Shown one piece after another: positions 7,526-14,220 of a DNA stretch of 18,888 nt. Source of the DNA: Bacillota bacterium (GTDB lineage Bacteria; Bacillota; Dethiobacteria; DTU022); the NCBI GenBank assembly GCA_012510325.1, contig JAAZIG010000221.1, positions 1 to 18,888 on the forward strand, read 5' to 3'. Numbering within the stretch: position 1 is the first letter of the stretch; each line of letters begins with the position of its first letter. The notes below the pieces were generated by a model that was not told the origin of the DNA, searched no databases, and saw only the letters and a list, made by a program, of their open reading frames with translations. The position numbers and the translations under genes are program-made.

Positions 7526-8728
7526 ATGGCTGCAGGAATCCGCGATAAAGTAGCTATTCTGGGAATGGGCTGCACCGTTTTTGGCGAACACTGGGGGCTC
7601 GATTCTAGCGACCTGCTCATCGAAGCCTTCCGCGAATGCTTTGACGATGCCGGAATTGAGAAAAAAGATATCGAGGCCGCCTGGATCGGCAACCATATCG
7701 ACGAGGTCAATATCGGCAAGGGCGGCTGCTACCTCTCCAGCACTCTGCATCTGCCTTTCATTCCGGTAACCCGGGTGGAAAATTTCTGTGCCTCCGGAAC
7801 CGAAGCCTTCCGCGGCGCTTGCTATGCGGTGGCCTCGGGGGCCTGTGATATCGCCCTGGCCGCCGGAGTGGAGAAGCTGAAGGATGTCGGCTACGGCGGG
7901 CTGCCCGACTCCCCGATTTTTGGACAGCTCATCCAGCAGCTCTCGCCCAACGCCACCGCTCCGGGGCTTTTCGCTCTTCTGGCCACAGCCTATGCCGCCA
8001 AGAACAAGCTGCCTCTGGAGAAAGTTAAGGAAGCGATCACCCATGTTTCCTGGAAGAGTCATCAGAACGGCGCCAAAAACCCCCGGGCTCACCTGCGGCG
8101 CCCCGTCACCAAAGAACAGATCGCCTCTTCGCCTTTTGTGGCCTATCCGCTGGGGCTCTTTGACTGCTGCGGCGTCAGCGACGGAGCAGCGATGGCTATT
8201 GTCACCACGCCGGAAATTGCACGGCGGCTCAAACCGGATCAGGAAACAGTGCTGGTAAAAGCGCTCCAGATTGCGGTCAGCTCCGGGGAGGAAGCACTCT
8301 ATCACCGCTGGGACGGCGGCCACATCATGACCACACGCCATGCCGCACAGCGGGCTTACGAAGAAGCGGGCATCACCAATCCCCGTGAAGAGCTCGACCT
8401 GATGGAGGTGCACGACTGCTTCTCCATCACCGAGATGGTAACCATGGAGGATCTGGCCATCTCGCCGCCGGGCCAAGCGCCCGATGATGTCTTGAGCGGT
8501 TTTTACGATCTTGACGGCGAGCTGCCCTGCCAGACCGACGGCGGGTTGAAATGTTTCGGTCATCCCATCGGTGCCTCGGGGCTGCGCATGCTCTATGAAA
8601 TCTACAGCCAGCTGTTGCAGCGCTGGCCCGAAGAGCGCCAGGTTAAAAACGCCCGCCTGGGACTGACGCACAACCTCGGCGGAGTGCCCCACCAGAACGT
8701 CTGCAGCGTGGCGATACTGGGACTGTAA
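7526..8728 (+). CDS. SCP-x/archaeal-type thiolase
   Basis: A 400-residue thiolase of the SCP-x/archaeal acetyl-CoA acetyltransferase type, which works with a DUF35 partner in known complexes. Catalytic Cys88 sits in ENFCASGTEAF. HDCFSITE (296-303) replaces the NEAF of classical thiolases. His346 lies in CFGHPIGASG, and His382 in THNLGG takes the place of the second cysteine, as in SCP-x thiolases. The active site therefore looks complete. ATG follows the previous stop codon directly, and the ribosome site AAAGGAGG lies in the end of that gene, so the two are probably translationally coupled. It should cleave the 3-ketoacyl-CoA made by the SDR, or run in the condensing direction. The substrate is not readable from sequence; branched-chain, cyclic or aromatic side chains are typical for this class. 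Confidence 0.92.
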   Translation: MAAGIRDKVAILGMGCTVFGEHWGLDSSDLLIEAFRECFDDAGIEKKDIEAAWIGNHIDEVNIGKGGCYLSSTLHLPFIPVTRVENFCASGTEAFRGACYAVASGACDIALAAGVEKLKDVGYGGLPDSPIFGQLIQQLSPNATAPGLFALLATAYAAKNKLPLEKVKEAITHVSWKSHQNGAKNPRAHLRRPVTKEQIASSPFVAYPLGLFDCCGVSDGAAMAIVTTPEIARRLKPDQETVLVKALQIAVSSGEEALYHRWDGGHIMTTRHAAQRAYEEAGITNPREELDLMEVHDCFSITEMVTMEDLAISPPGQAPDDVLSGFYDLDGELPCQTDGGLKCFGHPIGASGLRMLYEIYSQLLQRWPEERQVKNARLGLTHNLGGVPHQNVCSVAILGL

Positions 8729-8798
8729 GCCACGGGGCGCTGAACCGCCAGGCCCGTCCCGAAAGGGATCGGCACGCGTGAGTAATTGCAAAGACACT

Positions 8799-8836
8799 TT
8801 GGGGCCGGCAAATCTGCCGGCCCCAATATTATTCCC
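8799..8836 (+). terminator. Terminator of the acyl-CoA operon
   Basis: TTGGGGCCGGCA (8799-8810) and TGCCGGCCCCAA (8815-8826) form a perfect 12-base-pair stem around AATC. TATTATT follows. It lies 70 bases after the thiolase stop. Confidence 0.85.
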
Positions 8837-8938
8837 GACGCCTTCATCTTCTGCCAAGGCGGGCCCTCTCTCTTCCAGCCTCAGCCTGCCGCAGCGAATA
8901 GGGCTCTTCGCCCGGGCCCCCTGCAGCTCTGCTTTCCC

Positions 8939-9052
8939 CTAGCTCATAAAATACTTTACGAGAGCGTATATCCCCAGCGCTGCTCCCAGCAGCACATAGA
9001 TAAACACTCAGGGCGGGATTTTCAGATACCACGGCTCCTCGTTCTCATTCAT
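8939..9052 (-). pseudogene. Small one-helix membrane protein gene with in-frame TGA
   Basis: A 38-codon frame on the minus strand. The ATG at 9052 is preceded by an excellent AAAGGAGAG and a perfect promoter at 9209-9236. It encodes MNENEEPWYLKIPP, then TGA (9008-9010), then in the same frame VFIYVLLGAALGIYALVKY and FMS before TAG. The second half is one clean membrane-spanning helix with a Lys near its end, and the first half is an acidic, amphipathic lead-in, so the two parts read as one small membrane protein. TGA could be a point mutation from TGG (Trp would fit a membrane interface). It could also be a recoded stop: a hairpin, GTGCTGCT/AGCAGCGC with loop GGG, begins 12 bases after TGA. 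I do not recognise the family. I call it a pseudogene only because of the stop. Confidence 0.6.
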
Positions 9053-9208
9053 CCAAGCTCTCTCCTTTGCTCAGCGATACACTGTCGTTCAGCGGAATCC
9101 GTCTCCTAAATTTCGTTCCGTCTCAGGCAGGTCCCCGGCACAGCATTTTCTGCCACCAACCCACCCTTTACTACAGCAACACCACTTGGAAATCGCTCTT
9201 GTATTTGC

Positions 9209-9236
9209 ATTATATATTTTAGGACCACCCTGTCAA
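9209..9236 (-). promoter_or_regulatory. Consensus promoter of the small membrane protein gene
   Basis: TTGACA (9231-9236) and TATAAT (9209-9214) are both perfect, 16 bases apart, reading leftwards. Transcription should start near 9202, leaving a leader of about 150 bases before the ATG at 9052. No known riboswitch is recognisable in that leader. Confidence 0.85.
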
Positions 9237-9293
9237 TGAGAGGGGTTGCGAAACAAACCAAACAAATCGCCCCCGGTTGACCTCGGACAAACC

Positions 9294-9476
9294 ATGGGTG
9301 AATCCAAAATGCCTGATTAACCAACAATTTATGTAAAGTATCAGGCCGCCAAAACCCTGCTCCACAGGGCTTTAACGGCCTTTTCCACTGAACGGCTGCA
9401 AATTAAAAAAGACCTTGACAGATATCTCAAGCATCGGCAGTGCATCTTCCAGGTACATCCAAACAAGAAAGGATGA
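9294..9476 (+). pseudogene. Possible decayed small reading frame
   Basis: On the plus strand ATG at 9294 gives MGESKMPD, then TAA (9318-9320). The same frame then stays open for 51 codons to TGA at 9474. The open part is basic and helix-like (for example RLQIKKDLDRYLKHRQ) and has a plausible protein composition. There is no good ribosome site and I recognise no family, so chance is a real alternative. The rest of 9477-9567 holds nothing I can support. Confidence 0.15.
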
Positions 9477-9567
9477 AAATGCCAATGAATTCCGGCAACC
9501 GGTAATATCTCACCGCTGTGCCAACAGATGTCCGCGCTGCTGATGCTCCGCCAAGCAGAAGAACATC

Positions 9568-9993
9568 TTAATTTTGAGGCTCTTTCCCTGATATCTTTAC
9601 GGCAAAGTCCACCGCATTCTGTATATCCTGTTCATTGGGATGCCCCCTGCTGAGAAACAAAAAGCTGCCCGGGCAGGCAAATTCATCGAGCACCTCGATA
9701 CCGTTTTTCTGCAAAATATTCCGGATTGTGTTCTGCTTCTGTCCCCTTGCCGCTGAGGTCACCAAGGCGACTTTTTTGGCACGGTCCGACGTCAGGGTCT
9801 TCACAAATTTTGAAAGTGAGGGCAGGCTGGTGCCTGAATAGATCCCGCCAACGATAAAGAGCAAATCCACGTCAGCAAACACGGGACGGTCCGAGACATT
9901 TAGCGCTTGCACCTCAAGGGCTTTCCCAATAGCTTCGGAAATTGTTCTGGAATGCCCGGTCATGGTTGCGTATAAGATACCCAGCTTTTTCAT
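9568..9993 (-). CDS. Flavodoxin-domain protein
   Basis: A 141-residue flavodoxin-fold protein, probably a small FMN-binding electron carrier or redox protein. The phosphate-binding loop is at the N-terminus (LYATMTGHSRTIS), followed by VDLLFIVGGIYSGTSLPSL and the family-typical C-terminus SRGHPNEQDIQNAVDFA. I start it at ATG 9993, because GGGGGG (10001-10006) lies 7 bases upstream and MKKLGILYATMTG is a normal flavodoxin start; the adjacent ATG at 9996 is the alternative. The frame stays open another 56 codons upstream to 10164, but that part has no flavodoxin features. No partner oxidoreductase is adjacent. Confidence 0.88.
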   Translation of the reverse strand: MKKLGILYATMTGHSRTISEAIGKALEVQALNVSDRPVFADVDLLFIVGGIYSGTSLPSLSKFVKTLTSDRAKKVALVTSAARGQKQNTIRNILQKNGIEVLDEFACPGSFLFLSRGHPNEQDIQNAVDFAVKISGKEPQN

Positions 9994-10199
9994 CATTTCA
10001 CCCCCCAGATAAATATGATTCTCCAGCGAATAGCCCACCGGCTCACAGTCGTTAAATCCCGATCTCTTTGATCGCGCCGCCATGATCGCCCATGGCTTTA
10101 ATTGTTCTTTTTTATCCGCTGGGGTCATCCCCACAAATTCTTTCCCGTAAATTCCCGTGACCATTTTCCTTTTTTCAACGCCTGACCCATTTATTCCTG

Positions 10200-10307
10200 C
10201 TAGCGTACCCTTTGCACATGGGCAATCACAACAATATCGATGACCTTATTTATCTTTTCATTGTCATAATCGAAAAGAAACCGACCGGGAGAGAAGCAGT
10301 TTAACCG
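10200..10307 (-). pseudogene. C-terminal relic of a RelE/ParE-type toxin
   Basis: A 35-codon frame on the minus strand, preceded in frame by TGA (10308-10310) and ended by TAG. It encodes RLNCFSPGRFLFDYDNEK and then INKVIDIVVIAHVQRVR. This follows the last strands of RelE-family toxins: an Arg-containing strand, an aromatic/acidic turn, then a hydrophobic strand with His and a terminal Arg. The N-terminal half and the antitoxin are not recognisable nearby, so it is probably a dead remnant. The match is by pattern only. It is distinct from the complete toxin at 12611. Confidence 0.5.
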
Positions 10308-10577
10308 TCATCCAAAATCTCTCATTTGCTCAGGCTCTCCAGCCTTTTTAAGAGCCGAACCAAAGACCGTTGTTCAGTGCATCGATAAATTTATCTTCAA
10401 AAGATATGCTCCAAACCAAATACAACAGAAGAGGGATAATAATATCTAAATTTTGTGTTTCCAGATCAACATCAACAAGATCTGCCAAGCCCGTTTCTGC
10501 ATCAACAGACCTCCTAAAACGATCCAAAGGGCGTCCCTGTAGCAGAGCATGACACTTACTTAACCCATTCCCGGAAA
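10308..10577. other. Non-coding or decayed stretch below the permease
   Basis: On the minus strand a frame ending at 10348 encodes a hydrophobic stretch (DIIIPLLLYLVWSISFEDKF). An AGGAGG site precedes an ATG in a different frame that closes after 18 codons. The two pieces could be a frameshifted small membrane protein, but I recognise no family. A 6-base inverted repeat (GGCTCT/AGAGCC) spans 10333-10356. Confidence 0.25.
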
Positions 10578-11969
10578 TTACGGCAGAAGGCCCGTCAGGC
10601 GCCACAGGGGAACGCAAGCAGCCAGCCCCAGCAGTGATATGATCATATAGGCCCCCGACAATCCGATCATTTGCTTATGGGTGACCATATCCCCGGCGGC
10701 ATAAAAACCCGCCAGATAGGTGGAGTTCTGGTAAAACATATGAAATACATTTACCGAAACTATAATGACAAATGCTGTTACAAATGGGTTGATCCCTGCG
10801 TTCACCGCAAAGGGGGTTACGATCACGGTGAATATGGTAAAGGTAGCGAGCATCGATACGAGTATAAAACGGGCTAAGTAGACAACGATTGCCCCAATGA
10901 TTATATATAACCATATATTTGAGACCATGGGAGTCAGGAAGGGTCCTGCCGCCGTTCCAATCCACTGATCAATACCCAGCTCGGAAAAAACGGGACCGAT
11001 ATTGATAATACAGCCGATGAAGATGACAGCATCCCAGCTGATCCCGGTTCTAAAATCGCTGCGGCTGATCACATTCACACCCATCAGGATACAAACAGCG
11101 AATATCGCTACAATCGCTGCGGTTATCCCATGCACCTTTTCTGTCATCCAGAGAAGCAAACATGCCGCCAGGACAACGCAAACGATTTTCTCGTTTCGGG
11201 ACATGGGCCCCAAAGCAACAAGCTGCTGTTTGATATATTGTGCCTCCAGCTGAACCTCTCTGGAGGGGCTGTACAACAGCTGTATGGCCAGATACCCCAG
11301 CACTGCCACGGTCAGAGTCCAGGGTAGAGCATTGATCAACCAAAAGCTCCAGGTTATTTCGGCTTGCACCGCTGGGGGCAGCAGCCCTTTTATGGTGTAA
11401 CACATGAAGGAAGCGCTCAGGAAAGCCGGACCGGTAATCCCGAACCCCAGAAACATGGCGCCAAATAGACCGGCCGCACCCCTGCTGCCGGCCTTGTAGT
11501 CCATCTGTTCACTGATCCCCCTGGCCAGGGGGGCAGCCATGGCACATTTAGCGGTAACACTGGGGATCAACGGCGCGATCAGGTTTCCGGCAATTACGAG
11601 AGCCGCCGTCTGCCCCTTGAATGTTGCCGGCAGCAGCTGCATGACCTGCAGCGAGATCCTGTTCAGAAGACCGCTCCGGGAAACACCAACTCCAAGAGCC
11701 AGGGCCGCCACCAGCAGAAACCAGATCTCACTGGAGAATTGGGCAAAAGCAATGTTAAACGGAACGATGCCGGTACCGGCCCAGGCAGCGCACATCAGCA
11801 GCGCGGTAACATAGTCGGCCAGAACGTTACAGATCCAGAACAGCACCGCACAGAAAAATATGCCCAATCCCGCCATGGCTGCCGGGGTTAATCCGAGAAC
11901 CGGTTCAACTATAGCCATAACTATAGCGATAGCCAAGCCGGCAATCCCACCGATGAGACGTTTTGTCAT
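10578..11969 (-). CDS. SLC13/DASS-type anion permease
   Basis: A 463-residue integral membrane protein with about a dozen hydrophobic helices, typical length for the divalent-anion:Na+ symporter family (SLC13/DASS, CitT-like), which moves di- and tricarboxylates or sulfate. The first hairpin motif reads LIPSVTAKCAMAAPLARG where the family usually has SNT, so the Asn is Val. The second half has a YQNSTYLAGF loop in the matching place. Substrate and coupling ion cannot be read from sequence; a carboxylate would suit an acyl-CoA-using anaerobe. ATG at 11969 follows GGAGG by about 10 bases. It stands alone, divergent from the toxin-antitoxin pair. Confidence 0.85.
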   Translation of the reverse strand: MTKRLIGGIAGLAIAIVMAIVEPVLGLTPAAMAGLGIFFCAVLFWICNVLADYVTALLMCAAWAGTGIVPFNIAFAQFSSEIWFLLVAALALGVGVSRSGLLNRISLQVMQLLPATFKGQTAALVIAGNLIAPLIPSVTAKCAMAAPLARGISEQMDYKAGSRGAAGLFGAMFLGFGITGPAFLSASFMCYTIKGLLPPAVQAEITWSFWLINALPWTLTVAVLGYLAIQLLYSPSREVQLEAQYIKQQLVALGPMSRNEKIVCVVLAACLLLWMTEKVHGITAAIVAIFAVCILMGVNVISRSDFRTGISWDAVIFIGCIINIGPVFSELGIDQWIGTAAGPFLTPMVSNIWLYIIIGAIVVYLARFILVSMLATFTIFTVIVTPFAVNAGINPFVTAFVIIVSVNVFHMFYQNSTYLAGFYAAGDMVTHKQMIGLSGAYMIISLLGLAACVPLWRLTGLLP

Positions 11970-12032
11970 GAACTATTTCCTCCAATGGCACGAACTGAGT
12001 GCTTTATTCGTTAATGCAAATTACCGGTGTCC

Positions 12033-12053
12033 TCTTCTTTACCGGGAAGAAGA
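12033..12053. promoter_or_regulatory. Inverted repeat upstream of the permease
   Basis: TCTTCTT and AAGAAGA form a perfect 7-base inverted repeat around a 7-base centre (TACCGGG). It lies 64 bases upstream of the permease start, in a 270-base divergent region. It could be an operator or a leader hairpin; there is no direct support for either. Confidence 0.3.
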
Positions 12054-12132
12054 TATCCTTTTCTCCCCTAACCTCCCTTCATTTGATCCATAAAAGAACG
12101 CAAAGACAGCATATGAATGCTTTCATATTCCA

Positions 12133-12161
12133 TTGAGCTTTCTTTGTTTCCCTGTTATAAT
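12133..12161 (+). promoter_or_regulatory. Promoter of the toxin-antitoxin operon
   Basis: TTGAGC (12133-12138) and a perfect TATAAT (12156-12161) are 17 bases apart. The start is expected near 12168, about 70 bases before the antitoxin ATG. Such antitoxins usually repress their own promoter. Confidence 0.75.
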
Positions 12162-12239
12162 GTTTATAGAATGTAAGGATACAAAGAAATTGGCATTCTA
12201 TTTCTTGCTTTGGCATATACTATGGGGGAGGTTTGAACA

Positions 12240-12608
12240 ATGGCCACAAGCAAAATGGAGCGTGATCTTATGGACCGCAAGATAATCAACGTTTCCAAGA
12301 AGCGTCAAATAACGATACCCTTACAATTCTATAAACATCTCGATCTTGGCAGCGAAGTCGAATGTCTGCTGGAAGATGGCAAGATTATTATCCAACCCCT
12401 TCACCGGGGACCTGGTGAATTTTCTGTGGAGATTTTAAAGGACCTGGTTTCCCAGGGATATTCCGGAGACGAATTAGTTAAGCAATTTGAAACCCAAAGC
12501 AAAAACATAAAAAAAGCCGTTACCAATATGCTTGAGGAAGCAGATGCTATTGCAGCCGGCGAGAAGCCCGCGGCTAGTTTCGAAAAACTCTTTGGCTCGG
12601 AGGACTGA
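12240..12608 (+). CDS. AbrB/SpoVT-type antitoxin
   Basis: A 122-residue protein with an N-terminal swapped-hairpin AbrB DNA-binding domain (about residues 12-55: KIINVSKKRQITIPLQF, then a second strand pair EVECLLEDGKIIIQPL). The C-terminal two thirds are helical and acidic, as expected for a region that wraps and neutralises the toxin, ending SFEKLFGSED. GGGGGAGG lies 8 bases before ATG 12240; a second in-frame Met11 is possible. The toxin ATG is 2 bases after its stop, so the two are translationally coupled. It should bind DNA at its own promoter and the toxin through its tail. Family membership is clear; the toxin-neutralising role is inferred from gene order. Confidence 0.88.
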   Translation: MATSKMERDLMDRKIINVSKKRQITIPLQFYKHLDLGSEVECLLEDGKIIIQPLHRGPGEFSVEILKDLVSQGYSGDELVKQFETQSKNIKKAVTNMLEEADAIAAGEKPAASFEKLFGSED

Positions 12609-12610
12609 TT

Positions 12611-12913
12611 ATGGATGAGTTGCTTTTCAGTCCTCAAGCTGAACGTTTCTTTAAGAAATTAAAAGAAAAACCCTTGAAAGAAGCTTATAAAACAGCCCTT
12701 CTTGAATTAAAGAAAAATCCTTATATCGGCCGGCCAAAACGTGGGGACTTGGCTGGCATCTACGGGTTCGCTGTAACATATAAGGGTGTTAACTATGAAA
12801 TCGCTTATACCATTAGGAGAGTCAATGGGAAAAAGGTCGTAGTTCTTCTTGCCGGAACCCGGGCAAACTTTTACCAACAACTGAAGCGTTATCTTGAACT
12901 GCTCCCAAAATAG
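12611..12913 (+). CDS. RelE/ParE-family toxin
   Basis: A 100-residue basic protein with the RelE/ParE layout: an N-terminal strand (ELLFSPQAERFFKKL), two helices, then a four-strand sheet with RPKRGDLAGIYGFAVTY, YEIAYTIRRVNGKKVVVLLA and the terminal GTRANFYQQLKRYL. Arg and Tyr residues near the C-terminus occupy the usual place of RelE active-site residues, so it may be a ribosome-dependent mRNA endonuclease; a gyrase-directed ParE activity cannot be excluded. Length is normal and the gene is intact. It lies directly behind the antitoxin, and its stop codon lies inside the downstream terminator hairpin. Confidence 0.88.
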   Translation: MDELLFSPQAERFFKKLKEKPLKEAYKTALLELKKNPYIGRPKRGDLAGIYGFAVTYKGVNYEIAYTIRRVNGKKVVVLLAGTRANFYQQLKRYLELLPK

Positions 12914-12924
12914 GGCAGTTTTTA
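12897..12924 (+). terminator. Terminator overlapping the toxin stop codon
   Basis: AACTGC-T-CCC (12897-12906) pairs with GGGCAGTT (12913-12920), with one bulged base, and a run of T follows. The toxin TAG lies within the hairpin. Confidence 0.65.
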
Positions 12925-13008
12925 CCTTAGGCCCCTCTTTGAATTTCGCGAATTCGTACACGTTGCTCCGCCGCCGAACCTTGGAGCTAAAGGTGTGGGG
13001 ATTACTGA

Positions 13009-13035
13009 AAGGGGGCGCATTAAATGCGCCCCCTT
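13009..13035 (-). terminator. Terminator of the jelly-roll surface protein gene
   Basis: A perfect 12-base-pair stem (AAGGGGGCGCAT/ATGCGCCCCCTT) with the loop TAA, 12 bases past the stop at 13048. The minus-strand tail is TTTCAGT, so the T tract is short. The 12925-13008 stretch between it and the toxin terminator holds nothing recognisable. Confidence 0.7.
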
Positions 13036-13047
13036 GAGCATGCCCGA

Positions 13048-14205
13048 TTATCGGTGACGTCGCCGGACGGTGGCAGTTGCCACACCCGACGCCAGCGTTA
13101 TGATCGCCAGAGTGGCCAGCGACAGGCCCCCGGAGGTCTTGGGAAGTTCCCCTTCTTTCTCGCCTTCTTCTTCCTTCTGAGGACCGGGATCTTTTTCCTT
13201 CTCTTCCTCTTCCTCTTCCTCTTCTTCACTTGCACTGGGAACGTAAATCGTCACCCTTACGCTGTCCTCCCTGAGGGGCTCCCCTCTGAAGATGAGCGCA
13301 GCGGAATTAAACAGAACGTATGAAGCACCCTCTTCGGCAGAGACGTTCGTTACCGTGACTTTGTAGCTATAGGTGCCCCCCGCCACGGTATCCTGCGCAG
13401 CCAGCAGCCCCGAATAGCCCGGCTCCCTGACAAAAGTGAAGCCCGACAGAGAAATGGTATCATTTTCAGCATCCGCCCAATTCACCGCGGATGAACCAAG
13501 CATGAGAAAACTGTCCTCAAGCCCCGCTGGTAATTCCCCGTAATTTTCGGTCACGATAGTATATTCAATGACCGCGCTTTCGCCGCGGCGCAGAGTGAGC
13601 TCCTCGGGGTTGGCCCTCTTGCTCACAGTCCATCCATTGGCAGAGACGCTGATGTTATCCACATAATAATTTATCTCAACATCTTCATCAGCGGTCCAGG
13701 CGGTGACAGCAAGAACAAAAGATTTGCCCACATAAGCGGTAAGATCATAGGTAAAGGTCTCCCAGCCGTCGGTCTCCTCCCACACGTAGAGAATTTCCTG
13801 GTTATCGATAAATACTTGCATCCCATCCCAGCCCTCATCCTCATCCGTGTCATCCACCAGATAGTCGAGGGTGAGAACGGCATTCTCCACCCCGGCAGGA
13901 AGCGTAACCTCCTGCTCGATGGTGGCACTGCCCTGCCCGCCCCCAAACCACAAGCCCTCTGCTCCGTCTCCCATGTGCGCCGCATGAAGACCCGTGGACA
14001 CTACGCTACCCTGCACCTCGGGAAAATCACCGCCTGTAACCATCCACCCCGTAAAGTCTCCTGTTTCAAAACCCCCGTTTTCAACAAACTCGACCGCATC
14101 CGCCTCCTTGGCAGCCAGAGCGTTAACCATCCATCCCGGGCAAAGAAAAAGAGCAAGAAATGCCAGGGTAAAGATAAGGGTTCTCAACATATGTCGCCTG
14201 TCCAA
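13048..14205 (-). CDS. Secreted jelly-roll surface protein with LPKTSG wall-sorting-like tail
   Basis: A 385-residue exported protein. A signal peptide covers about residues 1-32 (cleavage near NALAAKEA). Residues 40-190 look like a carbohydrate-binding-module-type jelly roll (VENGGFETGDFTGW at the start, a GWETFTYDLTAY strand, and YYVDNISVSANGW at the end). Residues 195-322 form a beta-rich domain. A Glu-rich linker follows (nine Glu at 327-335), then LPKTSG (354-359), a hydrophobic helix, and RRRHR. This is the layout of a sortase substrate, but with TSG in place of TG. No sortase gene is in the window. TTG at 14205 is the likely start, with GGGGAGGG about 8 bases upstream; ATG at codon 6 is the alternative. 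The ligand is unknown. It is divergent from the dockerin protein gene. Confidence 0.82.
   Translation of the reverse strand: MDRRHMLRTLIFTLAFLALFLCPGWMVNALAAKEADAVEFVENGGFETGDFTGWMVTGGDFPEVQGSVVSTGLHAAHMGDGAEGLWFGGGQGSATIEQEVTLPAGVENAVLTLDYLVDDTDEDEGWDGMQVFIDNQEILYVWEETDGWETFTYDLTAYVGKSFVLAVTAWTADEDVEINYYVDNISVSANGWTVSKRANPEELTLRRGESAVIEYTIVTENYGELPAGLEDSFLMLGSSAVNWADAENDTISLSGFTFVREPGYSGLLAAQDTVAGGTYSYKVTVTNVSAEEGASYVLFNSAALIFRGEPLREDSVRVTIYVPSASEEEEEEEEEKEKDPGPQKEEEGEKEGELPKTSGGLSLATLAIITLASGVATATVRRRHR
13197..13226. repeat. CTTCCT hexanucleotide repeat inside the surface protein gene
   Basis: About four tandem CTTCCT units on the plus strand (GAGGAA on the coding strand), encoding the Glu run. 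Length changes would be in frame and alter only linker length. Confidence 0.6.
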
Positions 14206-14220
14206 AATTTCACCCTCCCC

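Noticed and set aside
6908..8857. 649-codon antisense frame opposite the DUF35 fusion and thiolase
   Set aside because: It mirrors two clear genes with intact motifs and tight operon spacing, has no recognisable domain, and is a by-product of GC-rich third positions.
9153..9170. AGGGTGG on the minus strand as a T-box core
   Set aside because: The rest of the T-box (AGGGTGGnACCGCG, specifier stem, antiterminator) is absent, and no aminoacyl-tRNA or amino-acid gene follows.
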